Source: Butyrivibrio fibrisolvens 16/4
Lineage (GTDB): Bacteria > Bacillota > Clostridia > Lachnospirales > Lachnospiraceae
Direction: 5' to 3'
NCBI GenBank assembly: GCA_000209815.1
Contig: FP929036.1
Coordinates: 2,392,035-2,456,034, forward strand
DNA: 64,000 nucleotides
Position 1 is the first letter of the stretch. Each line of letters starts with the position of its first letter. A program made the translations under genes and the position numbers. Below are positions 17,425-28,237 of this stretch, piece by piece. The notes under the pieces are model-generated. The model did not search any database, was not told the DNA's origin, and worked only from the letters and a program-made list of their open reading frames with translations.

Positions 17425-18498
17425 CTATTTTAATTTTAATAACTGCTTTTCGAAGCAATGCCAGCTAATTAGCGAAAGTGGCACTACGATTAAGACGGAC
17501 ACCCAGAAATTCTGATAAGTGTCCATATAGTAGGCTCTGTAGCCAAGAGGAATTGCTCCTAACCATTCTGTCACACGCTGCTGCACGAAAAATGACATAA
17601 TATAAACGCCGTAGGAAATGTCTCCCACCTTGTTGTAGTATTTTGAAATGCCATAGTAGCTGAAGCCAAGATACAAAATAACGTAGGCTCCAAAAAGTGC
17701 AAAGACAATCTCGTAATCCAACCAGTAGGAACCAGATATAATGCCAGCTACAGCAATTAAAAACTTGTTTCGTGACATTATTATTTTATCCCTGTAAAGG
17801 TAATAGCAGACTCCCACTAAAAAGTGTAAAGTCAAACGTCCCAGATTAGTTAATGTAATCTTTGATACTATGTAAAAATTAGGATCTGTCCAGCCATAGG
17901 TGAAAAACAAATAGACTCCAGCGGACGCAGCTATCATCACAAAAATCAGCTTTTTGTATTTCCTGAGAAGTGGCAAAATAGCAAGCACTAAAATATAGCA
18001 AACCACCTCGTATTGGAGAGTCCAGATACTGCCGTTTGCACTGGAATTAATATGGCTGACAAACACTCCTGGAAGTCTGGTCTGGGATGATATAAACACA
18101 AGATTAAGTAAATATCCTTTTATATCTCCTGCAAAATATTCCTTCATTGAAAGGTCTGTAAACATTGGTCCAAAAATGAAGGCAGTAGAGAGGATAAACA
18201 GTGCCAATAGCGGCCAGATTCTAAGGAAACGAGCCTTTAAATATTTGCCAATGTTGTTGCCTCTGTCATAACTTCTATAAATCAAAAAGCCGCTGATTAC
18301 AAAGAAAATATCCACTCCCACCTGACCGGAAAGTGCATGGCCAAAGGTGAGTGTGTACATCAAATCCTGCTCCAGATTAGCCTGGCATAGTGCAAAGGAA
18401 TGCATGTACATAACCAACAGAGCTGCTATCAGTCTCACAAGGTTTAAATTATTGTCTTTTCCCTGAGACAAGGTATCTAAGGTGCATCTATTATTCAT
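17425..18498 (-). CDS. Acyltransferase family 3 (OafA/YrhL-like) membrane protein
   Basis: 357 residues, about ten membrane helices. Starts with the family motif LNLVRLIAALLVMYMHSFAL (about 19-38), where the helix-1 His is the conserved catalytic residue, and then GVDIFFVISGFLIYRSYD (about 60-77) and KARFLRIWP. Integral acyltransferase-3 enzymes O-acetylate or otherwise acylate polysaccharides on the lipid carrier or outside the cell. Divergent from the plus-strand acyltransferase at 18639; followed after 10 nt by the GT2 gene, so likely cotranscribed with it. Ends with the C-terminal SWHCFEKQLL typical of the family. Confidence 0.88.
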   Translation of the reverse strand: MNNRCTLDTLSQGKDNNLNLVRLIAALLVMYMHSFALCQANLEQDLMYTLTFGHALSGQVGVDIFFVISGFLIYRSYDRGNNIGKYLKARFLRIWPLLALFILSTAFIFGPMFTDLSMKEYFAGDIKGYLLNLVFISSQTRLPGVFVSHINSSANGSIWTLQYEVVCYILVLAILPLLRKYKKLIFVMIAASAGVYLFFTYGWTDPNFYIVSKITLTNLGRLTLHFLVGVCYYLYRDKIIMSRNKFLIAVAGIISGSYWLDYEIVFALFGAYVILYLGFSYYGISKYYNKVGDISYGVYIMSFFVQQRVTEWLGAIPLGYRAYYMDTYQNFWVSVLIVVPLSLISWHCFEKQLLKLK

Positions 18499-18555
18499 TA
18501 AAAAATTTCCCTATTTTAAATAATTTTAACGTTGTCATTTTATCATATTCCCCCA

Positions 18556-18583
18556 TTCACATACAAATTTATGATATTATAAT
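18556..18583 (+). promoter_or_regulatory. Promoter of the acyltransferase / LTA-synthase-like unit
   Basis: TTCACA (18556-18561), 16-nt spacer, TATAAT (18578-18583). A ribosome site GAAGGGAT precedes the ATG at 18639. Confidence 0.55.
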
Positions 18584-18638
18584 CACAATGAAATAAGGTA
18601 GAAATTCAATTACCATTTTTGAAGGGATAATTTTTTAA

Positions 18639-19711
18639 ATGAATAAATCAAAGAACAACGCCATTCAGGGTCTTCGATTCTGGGCAATCACCCTGATTAT
18701 TTTTTCCCACTGCGGATTTCTTGCACAAGGAGGTCTTGGCAATAATATATTCTTCGCTATGAGTGGATTTTTCGTTTGCCAGCCTTTTACGAATGATGAT
18801 TACGAATACAAATATTTCAGTCCAAAAGCATTTCTCGTATATTATCTAAAAAGAATAGTTCGAATCTTTCCAGTTTGCTGGATTTGTATGCTTTTTGGCA
18901 CCTTCGGACTTACCTTTTTCGATTTCAGAGATTTCACTACTGACAACAGCCTACTTTTGAATATGTTTTTATTAAGAGCAAGAATCATCTTTGGTTCTTA
19001 CAGCAGGAGATTTTATTCTACTTCCTTGCTCCATTTCTTATTTTGATTATTGCATTAATCAAGAAGAGACTTAATAGATTCAAGCTCTCTGATGTGGTTT
19101 CAAATGCAGTGATTTTTGTGGTGCTAAACATTTGCGTTTACATCACATCCATCACTATGCCTGTGTCCCAACTGTTCCGCCTCTATGGCAATGGCTCTTA
19201 TAATCCATTTCGTTTATGGCTTTTCCTCATTGGAATGTCATTTGCGTATGTTCTAAAGATTTTAAAGGCTTTACAGGAAAAGATTACTGAAAAGATGGCA
19301 TCTGTCCTGTCAATAATTGGTTCCATTTATGTATGTTTATGCCTTATTCTATCGGTTGTAAGCTCACATCAGATTCTTTCTAAATTTGATGCCAGCTATA
19401 CAGATTACCTTGTAGGATGGGAGCACCCAATCCTCATTACCTATATGGCATCTTTAGTTATTGTGGTGCTTTGCCTTTTATCAGAGCAAAATATCGTAAA
19501 AAGATTTTTAGGCAACCCAGTATTTAATATGATTGGAAATGTAAGCTTTTCTATGTATCTGCTTCATTTCATTTTCATAATTTATTTTGCAATGCTTTCT
19601 ACCTACAGATTAATCATTGTAGTTTATGCAATATCACTTGCATTGTCGCTGGCCATCTACACCTACGTAGAAAAGCCATTAATCAATAAAACAAAGGAGT
19701 TATTACATTGA
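18639..19711 (+). CDS. Acyltransferase family 3 membrane protein (1-nt frameshift)
   Basis: 357 residues after repair. First frame: AIQGLRFWAITLIIFSHCGF (helix 1 with catalytic His) and NIFFAMSGFFVC; second frame: eight further helices and YTYVEKPLI at the end. The join is near 18980, where one missing base (GCAAG to GCAAAG) restores NHLWFLQQEILFYFLAPFLI, the expected family segment with a conserved HLWF. Unlike the other cases the site is only an A2 tract. Its stop overlaps the start of the next gene (CATTGA), so the pair is translationally coupled. Probably acylates the same polymer the downstream enzyme modifies. Confidence 0.82.
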
Positions 19712-21326
19712 TTTCACGATTAAAAGATAAAGACTTCCGCAGAAGCCTTTATACTGTTTTAAAGTTTATTATCGCAATAGTTTTTACCTGCCTTACTTAC
19801 TCCACCACCAAAAACGCCACTTATATTGTGGTTGGCTTCATAGAGTTGGTATTAGTTTTCCTGATTTATAATCTGATTGTTGATAGACACAAATTCCTAC
19901 AGTTCTGTGGCAACATGCTTTATTTTGTATATCTGGCACAGATGGCTGTACTTTATTTCGGAAACAGCTTTACTACTCTTGCTATGATTAAAAATATCAA
20001 GTTCTTAAAGGATCTTGGTGGTCAGGCTGTCACCTATATTTTAGGAACCGTACTTGTATTATTCTTTGTTTTCCTGCCTGGAAAGGCTGTTGTTAAAACT
20101 CGCAAGGTGTACGCTTTAGTACTTGTGGTTTTGATTGTTGGTGAAGTCTTCATCAATATGGATTACAAGCGATTCAGCCCACTGCAGAGCTTCGGTTCAC
20201 TTTTTACAGAGGAGCTTCGCTACCAGCATGTTAAACGTGCTGCCGCAGATCCAGAGGTTGCTCTTGCTACATTCCATAAGGATGGGTTGACAGATGCTGT
20301 TGCTAAGCCAGCCAACCTATCAGAAAAGCCTAATATTATCGTCATTTTCACTGAGGGATTATCTTACAACATCATCGCCGATGAAGAAAAAGACATTATG
20401 CCAAACGTGAGAGAGTTTGAGAAATCCTGCATCACCTTCAAAAACTATTACAATCACACCTTCCCTACTCTTCGAGGTGTTCAGGGACAGCTTTACAGTG
20501 GTTACAAATTCGATGATGACAAACAGGGCAACAACCTTGTTTCCGTTCAAAGCGTTTTAAAGGATCAGGGTTATCGCACAGCTTTCATCAATACAGAGCC
20601 ATTCAATGATGAGTTTACAAAATACCTTAACAATCTTGGCTTTGATGAAATCATAGATGACGAGGATAATGTCAGCGGACTTGCTGATGGTATGACAGAT
20701 GGTGAGGCCTACAGACTTCTTATGGATTCCGCCCACGATCTCGCAAAGGATAAGGATCAGCCATTTATGCTTGGCATTTATACCTTTGGTACTCACGTTT
20801 CCTTCGACTCAAGAGAGTATCAGTACGGCGATGGTGCCAACGGATTTTTGAATAAATTTTACAACTGCGATCAGATGTTTAAATACTTTTTAGATGATTT
20901 CAAATCATCCGAATTAGCTGATAACACTATTCTTATTTTTACAACTGATCATTCCACATACGCAGACCAGTCCTACACAGATGTATTTACTGATTACAAA
21001 CGCAACTGTACCGACTGCGATGTAATGCCACTGTTTATTTATTACGATGGCATTGAGCCACAGGAGATTGACGCAGATGGACGTAACTCACTTTGCTTCG
21101 CTCCTACAGTTTTGGATTTCCTTGATTTAGATGCTGAGAATTACTTCTTAGGTAGCAGCCTCTTTGATCCAGATGGCAGTACCACTTTTGATAGAATGTT
21201 TTATGATGCAGCATTTATGATTAGTACAAAAACAACGAAGTAAGATATTTAGACAACACTGAAATTGAAGATTTAGTAAGCCACGTATTACCATATTTCA
21301 GTGCAGTGGAAGCAGAAAGAAAATAA
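19708..21326 (+). CDS. LTA synthase-like sulfatase-fold transferase (1-nt frameshift at 3' end)
   Basis: 539 residues after repair. Five membrane helices in the first 155 residues, then a periplasm-side alkaline-phosphatase/sulfatase fold: VIFTEGLS with metal ligand E216, HTFPTLRGVQGQL with nucleophile T254, and IFTTDHSTYAD with D and H ligands. This is the LtaS/phosphoglycerol transferase type, moving glycerol-phosphate from phosphatidylglycerol to a glycan; a phosphoethanolamine transferase is the alternative. TTG start 19708 behind AAAGGAG. The frame ends at 21243, but one extra A in the A5 at 21228-21232 continues it with NNEVRYLDNTEIEDLV to a stop at 21326, just before the terminator. 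Confidence 0.85.
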
Positions 21327-21350
21327 TTCGCATATACGATATACTTTAAG

Positions 21351-21376
21351 AAAAGGCCTGAGAAATCAGGCCTTTT
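21351..21376. terminator. Bidirectional terminator containing the surface-protein stop codon
   Basis: AAAAGGCCTGA, GAAA loop, TCAGGCCTTTT. It lies between convergent genes and includes the TGA of the minus-strand surface protein in its stem. Confidence 0.85.
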
Positions 21377-24300
21377 CTGTTGCTCCATTTTCACTTTCTT
21401 TATCTGTATCAGTTACGTTGCTTGCTATAGAGAGAGCCAGCAATGTAAGTAGTGCCACTATCCATACATATACACAGATGCCTAAGAAGGTTGGACAACG
21501 ATGGCAAACATGGCAGATTGCCTGTTTGCTTTCAGCTGGTTCTGATTCCGGCTCTACCTTTGCCTCTTCCTCCTCTATCTCCTGTTCCACTACCTCTGGT
21601 GTTGGTTCTGGAGTAGGTGTTGGTGTAGGTGTTGGAGTTGGTGTTGGCTCTATGATTACCTGGGCTACCTGTTTAGGCTTCTTATTTACCACCTTGTATT
21701 TCTTAACTACAGGCACTTCATCTTCCACCGGTTCAAAGTTCTTATTCCTCTCATATGGCTTTGTCATTACGTTATCTGGAAGGCCAAATATAATCGGTTT
21801 GTCAGAGCCTCTTGGAGGGGTTACTGCTGGTGGTTCTGGCGTTGGCTCTGGGGTTGGCTCTGGAGTTGGTTCCGGCGTAGGTGTAGGTGTTGGTGTAGGT
21901 GTTGGTGTAGGTGTTGGTGTTGGCTCTGGTGGGTCTTCACGAAGCACAGTTACTCTTAGGATGAAATCATTATAATTGCTCTTTGATACTCTATATACAA
22001 AGTGGTCGTTATCCTTTGCTTCGATACATTCTCCTAAAACCCACCCATTTTTTTCTGCCACAAAAGCTGCCGCTCTCGCATCCGCTATAGGCTGACCAGG
22101 CTCTGAGGTAGGATATGCAATAATTGTATCTGTTTCTTGATCAGGTATTGCAGCTGGAAGTATCGTATAGGTGTAGGAACCATAAACAGTATAATATCCA
22201 TCCTGCTTCACCTTGTAATAAACTCGTTTTCTACTTACTACATCGGTAGCTTTTGGCTTTGCTGATTCATCAGCAGAATATGTTCCATCACGTTCGTGTG
22301 TATAAAGGATTTGTACTCCTTCTCTTGCCATTTCTGGGGAGATTTCATCTTGCTTAATTGAAAAATCATATTCATCTCCTGTGTAAGGTACAACAACATC
22401 ATTATTGGAAAGATTCAGTATACTGTTAGCCTCTACTATAATTCCTAGACTTTCATTAGATTTTGGATATCTGTCTGTTACTGCAGGGACGACAGATTTA
22501 ACCATAAACTCATTTCCATTAGCTGAATCCACGGTAAACTCTACTCGTCCGTTAACAGGGTTTGTCCATGCACTAAGTGGCGCAACAGCAGGTGTATAGA
22601 TTCGATATTGCTGAGGGAATGGAATTGGTTGTTGGTTATTATCATCATATTCCTTAATTATAATTTTTGAGCTACCATCAGTTGGTATCGGCTCCAAGGT
22701 AAGAGCCTGCTCCGGTGTATTCACCTCTCGCTGAGGAATTTCCTGTTGTCCATCCACAGACTCTGGACGTTCAGCTATATCAAAGGATATTTCTGTATTT
22801 TTACTTTATCTTTTACGTGTATTGTTTTTCCTATGAAATCATATCTTTGACCGTTATCATCAACTTTCACTAATTCAAACTTTCCAGCAGCGTCAGTAGT
22901 AATTACATATTCAAAGTTAGAATTACCTGCAGTGACGTGATAAACAGTATCTGCATCCAGTCCCTCTATTACCTCTGCTACATACTCTGGTTTACCTTTT
23001 CCAGGAAGGACGCTCTTTAAATCACCTACTGAAAAAGTAAAGCCTACGGTTCCTCCTGGAGGGACGTTAAGCCAGGATACAGACATAGCAGAGTCCACAC
23101 CGGATACAGCTGATGATATGTTCTCGTGTGTAATATCATTTATCTTAATCGTATCGCTTCCCGCTTGAAAACCAAAATAATTGACTCTCGTATATTGTCC
23201 TATCGCAAAACAAAGGCCATTTGTTTTATCTGGAGTAATTACAAATGCAGGAGCATCATCTGGAGCATTTACTGAACTTTCTGCTCCAATCATTGATATA
23301 TTCTTCAATTCATCATTCTCATCTTTATTTGCTTCTAATGCGGCCCTATCAGAATAGCTACCACTGGTTAAGTTATTTCCTAATTTGGTATCAGTATACA
23401 TTGCAAAAGCTTCCTGAGTCTCCTCCAAATCTACCTGAAACCTTACTACATATTTTTCATTTTCATCAAAAGAACAATACATATCATCTAGAATAGCTGG
23501 AAACGATGAACTTGGTGCTGGTTGTGCATTTACAGAACTATAAAGCTGCCATCCACGTCCACCATATGCTGTCTGCAGCATATACTCCCCAGTAGAATTT
23601 CTATAGAATCCAGTTACATCAAATTTATTACCATAATGACAATAAGCCATAGTTCCATTGCTTATATACCATCCACCGTTTGTAATTGGTTGTGTCCATT
23701 TTCTTCCTTTAAAATCCAAATAATTTGGTGTAGCCCCAACATTAACTAACTGCACTGCCTTACTCTCATTACCATTTACAAGGCACCTAATCCAAGTGCC
23801 GCTAGCCTCTCCTGAATAGGTATAGGTTGAATCGTTTGCGTTTTCTTCAATATCCGCAAATGTTTCATTATCAGAGCTTCTTTGCCACTGGAATGTAACA
23901 TCATCCACATTTACTCCATCAATAATCTTTAGCTTCAGAATATATCCTTTACTATTATCTCCACCATAAGGATACCCGTTATTTGCCAGTACATTAGGGC
24001 CTGCTCCAAGAAGCATCAAACCATAAGGAGAAAAGCCTGTCAATTCTGCAGAGACAGTCTGTTCCTTTGTTGATGTAGATAGATGCTCAACTACTGACTC
24101 CTCTTCATTGATATGCAGAATTTCAGGCACCACATTTCCCATTCCTGCCTGTTCCACAGTAAAGCTAAGGCGCATTCTACCTACAGTTGTATTAGGCTGC
24201 ACCTCATTTGCATTACTATCCAGAACCTTTATGTCAAAGAAATACTTACCCATTATTCTTTCTTCATCGTACTTTGGCTCCACCAGGCTATTAACAGTTT

Positions 24301-25492
24301 CCATTTCCTGATCTGTCAGCTTTCTGGCAAACAATGAGGAGCCCTCAGGAAATACTCCTTCCTCCGCCTCAAGAGTAATCACTACTCCATCTACAGAAAC
24401 TGATTCCTTGAATGCAGGCAGTAGCACTGGAGATGCAATTTTTACTGTAATAGAAGGAGGGGTCGCATGAATTGGATAGTCGCTTGTTATTTCTGGTTCG
24501 TAGACATAAGTAGCACCCAGCTGAGCAGATATAAATACTGGCTGGGTACTTTTTTCTGTATTTAGATGCCAACCTGTGCATGTCACCTCTATTTCAGAGG
24601 TTTGCTCCTTAGCACTGGCTGTTAGTGGCGATAAAAGCTTTTCCACAAACATAGCCACAGGTGACCCTGGTTCTGCAGGCTCCGATGATTGTGCTGGTTC
24701 AGGTGCAGGAGCAGACTGAACCGACTCAGGGGCTGGGGCCACTGGAGCTGGTTCTACTGGGGCAGGTTGTTCCGGTGTTTCCACTGGGGTGTCTGCAGGT
24801 GTATTTACAGCAGGGGCCCCCTCTGGATTATTCTCTGTTGGTGTTACAGGTTCATCAGGATTTTCCGATGGATTTGGCTCAGTTGGATTTTCTGGATTAT
24901 CTGGGTTTTCTGGGTTCTCAGGTGAATCCGGATTTTGTGGGTCTACTACCTCAGGCGTTGGTTCTGGTGATGGTTCTGGTGTGGGCTCTAACTCTGTAGT
25001 AGGTTCAGGTACAGGTGTAGGCTCCGTCTCCTGCTCTCCTTCCGATTCCTGGGCTCCCCCATTTTCACCATTTTCATCTGGATTTTCGTTTTCTTCTCCA
25101 GGCTCTATTTCAGGGTTCTCTAGATTTTCTTCCTCCTCCAGCTCCTCTTCCATTTCATCTTCTGGCTCTTCCTCATCAGGAACCTGTGTAGACAAAGTAG
25201 CCTGTAAGGTCTCAGGGAATTTAATAGCGTTTTCTCCCGCACCTAAATCCACAAACTGAAAAGCCACATCTGATGGAAGCTCTGCAAAAGCTGTGACAAT
25301 CGGTGTATCTCCCTCAGTCTCAGCTATGGTAAATGGCAGTACCAAGGTAGTAAAAATCATGGTTGCAACCACACAAAATGCTGCAACTCTTCTCATATTT
25401 TTCCTGTTAGAAATAAATCCTATAAAAGCCTGGTAATCCTCCTTTAAGCTTTCCTTAGTCTTCTGTAAGAATTTTCCAAAGGCCAAAAGCAC
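21366..25492 (-). CDS. Giant Pro/Glu-rich surface protein with Cys-rich C-terminal membrane anchor (1-nt frameshift)
   Basis: About 1375 residues; two frames join at the T5 22798-22802 (one extra A gives DKVKNTEISFDIAERPESVDG split across the site). Order: juxtamembrane start, signal-like helix (AAFCVVATMIFTTLVLPFTI, about 38-57), a Glu/Pro/Asn-rich stalk (about 110-270), a beta-rich region with VSAELTGFSPYGLML, Ig-like repeats, two (TP)n stalks, and the end ICHVCHRCPTFLGIC plus a 22-residue hydrophobic helix and short tail. No LPxTG sortase signal. It looks like an exported adhesin held by its C-terminal helix. Start is uncertain: GTG 25492, ATG 25396 (AGGAAAAAT site) or an extension to 25617. 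Function unknown beyond surface display. Confidence 0.75.
21598..21648 (-). repeat. Tandem GGTGTT/GGTGTA hexamers coding (TP)n, distal stalk
   Basis: Six-base units encode a Thr-Pro stalk just before the Cys-rich anchor of the surface protein. Loss or gain of a unit changes length by two residues. Confidence 0.85.
21833..21931 (-). repeat. Tandem hexamer repeat coding (TP)n and EPTP stalk
   Basis: GGTGTA/GGTGTT units merge into GGCTCTGGGGTT-type units coding PTPE; together about 30 residues of Thr/Pro/Glu stalk in the surface protein. Confidence 0.85.
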
Positions 25493-25617
25493 ATTAATAA
25501 AAACAGCGCAGGAATAAGCATCAGCATAAATGCTGTTTGCTTCCTGTCGCTGCCGCCACGGGTTTTTCTAATATAAAATCTTGCTATTGCCTTTTTTAGA
25601 TTACGTAACTTACCCAT
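25444..25617 (-). other. 57-codon frame; probable N-terminal extension of the surface protein
   Basis: ATG at 25617 opens a frame with a basic head (MGKLRNLKKAIARFYIRKTR) and a hydrophobic helix (TAFMLMLIPALF). It stops at 25444, but one extra A in the plus-strand A5 at 25499-25503 would run it straight into the surface-protein frame as PALFFINVLLAFGKF. This gives a sensible membrane helix. Against it: no good ribosome site at 25617 and a terminator only 27 nt upstream. It could instead be a separate small membrane peptide. Confidence 0.45.
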
Positions 25618-25643
25618 ACCAAAACTTTTAAACTAATAAAAAA

Positions 25644-25674
25644 GGCGACCCTCGCCAAAAGCGAGTATGCCGCC
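25644..25674 (-). terminator. Terminator of the GT2 gene at 25762
   Basis: Minus strand GGCGGCATACTCGC / GCGAGGGTCGCC stem (one internal loop) followed by TTTTTTATT. It separates the polysaccharide operon from the surface protein. Upstream of it lies another inverted pair, CCCCTT (25682-25687) / AAGGGG (near 25711-25716), of unknown role. Confidence 0.75.
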
Positions 25675-25761
25675 GAAAAATCCCCTTACTTGTTATTGAT
25701 TATACACCGCAAGGGGCAAAAATTATGAATTTTAACAGTAAGTTCATTTAGAATTCATAGA

Positions 25762-28227
25762 TTATTCTTCCTTCAATCTAAACCATCCATCCAGGATAGA
25801 AAGATTTGGGTTGTAGTATGGATCACCCTTTTCTAAAATATCTGGCCAGCGCTTCTCCAGCTTCTCAACTTCGGAATTAAATCTGGCAACCTTTTCTCCT
25901 GTGTCCTCATAGCCGCGGGACTTTGATTCGTAGTGATAAAGCTCTGCATGAGGATTGTAAACTACAAGATATCCCTTATCGCGAACCTTCATACAAAAGT
26001 CCACATCATTAAAAGCAACAGCCAATTCCTCTGTAAGACCGCCAACTTCCTCAAATACGTCTTTACGAACCATAAGGCAGGCTGCTGTAACAGCGGAAAG
26101 ATCCTGAGTGGTAACTGCACGGAACATATAGCCTGGCTCGCTTCTCTCAAGACCTACAAAAGTATGTCCTGCAATACCGCCGATTCCCATAACAACGCCA
26201 GCGTGCTGCACTGTGTTATCTGGATAGTAAAGAAGGGCTCCGCAGATACCAACATCTGGGCGAAGACATACGTCAACAAGCTCTCTGATACAGCCTTCGT
26301 TGATAATCTCTGTATCGTTATTTAGTAGCAGATACATCTCACCGCTTGCTGCCTTTGCTCCGCAATTGTTGATTGCAGAGAAATTGAAGCCTGGTGTCTC
26401 ATAGCGAACAATCTTTACATCAGGACGACCTTCGATTGACTTGTAATATTCGAAAGTCTCTGGCTCAGTAGAATTGTTCTCCACGATGATGTACTCGATA
26501 TTTTTGTAATTGCTCTTTGCATCGATTGACTTGATGCACTTGTCCAAATCATCAGTGTGATCCTTGTTAGGAATGATGATAGAAACAAGTGGCTCCTTAT
26601 CCCACTGATAAATAGTGCGGTAGCAACCATAGAAGGTATCCTGCTCAACCTTTGCAGGAATGCCCAATCTGTCGTAGTGAGCCTGAACTGCACGGGCACC
26701 AGCATCAAAAGCGTAAAGCTTGCTCTCAGCACTCATTGCAGTAGAAGCTGCGTGGCTTCTCCAGTGATAGAGCGCCTTTGGAACGTGATGAACATTTCCA
26801 GCTGCCTCACAACAACGGAGAATGAAATCGTGATCCTGTGCACCATCAAACTCTTTATTAAATGCTCCCACCTTCTCATAGATATCACGTCTGAAAATGA
26901 AAAGATGGCAAATATAATTTACTGAGCAAAGGAAATCAAGGTTGTAATCTGGCTTGAACACTGGCTCGAAGTAATCCTTTGAGTCCATAGAAATCTTGTC
27001 CTCATCAGTGTAGATTACATCGATGCTGCGGTCCTTGTTAATTGCAGCAACGCACTCGTACATAGCATTAGGAGCAAGTGTATCATCGTGATCAGAAAGC
27101 ACAATGAAATCACCTGTTGCAAGAGCAATAGCCGCGTTTGTGTTGTCGGAAATACCAAGGTTTTCCTCTAGTAATGTGTATTTGATGCGGCTGTCTCCGC
27201 CATATTTCTTTTCAATAAATTTTCCAAGACTATCATCTGGGCTACCATCTGCAAGGCAAAGCTCCCAGTTAGAATATGTCTGAGCCACGATTGAATCAAT
27301 CAGCTCCACAAGGAACTTTTCAGGAGTCTTGTACATAGGAATTACAATACTCATTAAAGGATTGTAATCGAATTTCTCATCACGCTGACGCTGAAGCTCT
27401 ACCTCGGTAGGACCGAAGCTTGTGAGGAAATCCATGTATGTGTACTTAGGGGCATCAGCATTTTTAAACTTATCAATGGCATGCTTGATAGTGGCGCCGA
27501 TACCATTGTCCTGACGGTAAAGCTCAATACGCTCCCACAAAGATTTCTTTGGAAGAAGATTTCCACCAGTAAGCACGTGAGCTGTATCCACCTTGCAATC
27601 GTAAACCTGACCATTTGCAGTGATTGTAAGACGAAGCTTTTTATAATTACCCTTATCAAAAACGATTTCCAAACCGGAATCGCACTTTTCTGTAAGCTCT
27701 GGATAAACGCCGTACACATCCTTACGGAACATACGCTTTACAGAAATTGGGATTTCAGTGTTGCCATCGTAAAGATGGAACTCCTCAGGAACATTTCCGA
27801 TAGCCCAGCCAAGAATCTGAATCTTATCGTCTGTAACTGCCGCGCGCTCCAGATTGTACTCATACTCCTTCTTGAGCTTTTCAAGATCACGGCCAGTAGC
27901 CTTGTAAACCTCTGAGCGAACCTGGTTTGCAGCACCATTTTCACCTAAAACGCAAATAAGCTTTAGGCTCTTAACAGACTTTAAATCCTCTGGAAGAGCA
28001 ATCTCACCAACATATTCCTTTGAAACGCTCTTGTGGGCAGCAATGTAGCGACGACGAACCTCATTGCCTTCGTTGATGGTGATGTCCATCTTGTAAGGCT
28101 GTCCGTTTAGCTCTGCCACAAGGTCGTATCCCTTAGGATTGTCAAAAGGGTAGAAGCCCTGAAAGAGCAAAGTATTCTTTTTAGTTAAATGGTATCTAAT
28201 GAATACCACGTTAAAAGTATCTCTCAA
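25762..28227 (-). CDS. Large two-domain family 2 glycosyltransferase with N-terminal beta domain
   Basis: 821 residues. Residues 1-270 are a non-GT region with two similar beta-rich halves (for example ILGWAIGNVPEEFHLYDG about 137), perhaps glycan binding. GT2 domain one follows (MSIVIPMYKTPEKF about 292, CLADGSPDDS, LSDHDDTLAPNAM) and GT2 domain two (VSIIIPNKDHTDDL about 547, YIIVENNSTEPE, LLLNNDTEII). The tail GDPYYNPNLSILDGW is shared with other GT2 enzymes here. TTG start at 28227 behind GAGGTG. Last gene of the wzm/wzt-type cluster, so it probably extends the exported glycan, likely with rhamnose; the donor is not proven. Confidence 0.88.
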   Translation of the reverse strand: MRDTFNVVFIRYHLTKKNTLLFQGFYPFDNPKGYDLVAELNGQPYKMDITINEGNEVRRRYIAAHKSVSKEYVGEIALPEDLKSVKSLKLICVLGENGAANQVRSEVYKATGRDLEKLKKEYEYNLERAAVTDDKIQILGWAIGNVPEEFHLYDGNTEIPISVKRMFRKDVYGVYPELTEKCDSGLEIVFDKGNYKKLRLTITANGQVYDCKVDTAHVLTGGNLLPKKSLWERIELYRQDNGIGATIKHAIDKFKNADAPKYTYMDFLTSFGPTEVELQRQRDEKFDYNPLMSIVIPMYKTPEKFLVELIDSIVAQTYSNWELCLADGSPDDSLGKFIEKKYGGDSRIKYTLLEENLGISDNTNAAIALATGDFIVLSDHDDTLAPNAMYECVAAINKDRSIDVIYTDEDKISMDSKDYFEPVFKPDYNLDFLCSVNYICHLFIFRRDIYEKVGAFNKEFDGAQDHDFILRCCEAAGNVHHVPKALYHWRSHAASTAMSAESKLYAFDAGARAVQAHYDRLGIPAKVEQDTFYGCYRTIYQWDKEPLVSIIIPNKDHTDDLDKCIKSIDAKSNYKNIEYIIVENNSTEPETFEYYKSIEGRPDVKIVRYETPGFNFSAINNCGAKAASGEMYLLLNNDTEIINEGCIRELVDVCLRPDVGICGALLYYPDNTVQHAGVVMGIGGIAGHTFVGLERSEPGYMFRAVTTQDLSAVTAACLMVRKDVFEEVGGLTEELAVAFNDVDFCMKVRDKGYLVVYNPHAELYHYESKSRGYEDTGEKVARFNSEVEKLEKRWPDILEKGDPYYNPNLSILDGWFRLKEE

Positions 28228-28237
28228 TATTACACCT

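Noticed and set aside
21301-21975. Plus-strand 224-codon Gly/Val/Ser-rich open frame
   Set aside because: It is the antisense of the (TP)n and PTPE repeats of the surface protein; the GVGVGV run is a by-product of the repeat.
24789-25259. Plus-strand 156-codon Ser/Gly-rich frame
   Set aside because: Antisense shadow of the Glu/Pro/Asn-rich stalk; no ribosome site.
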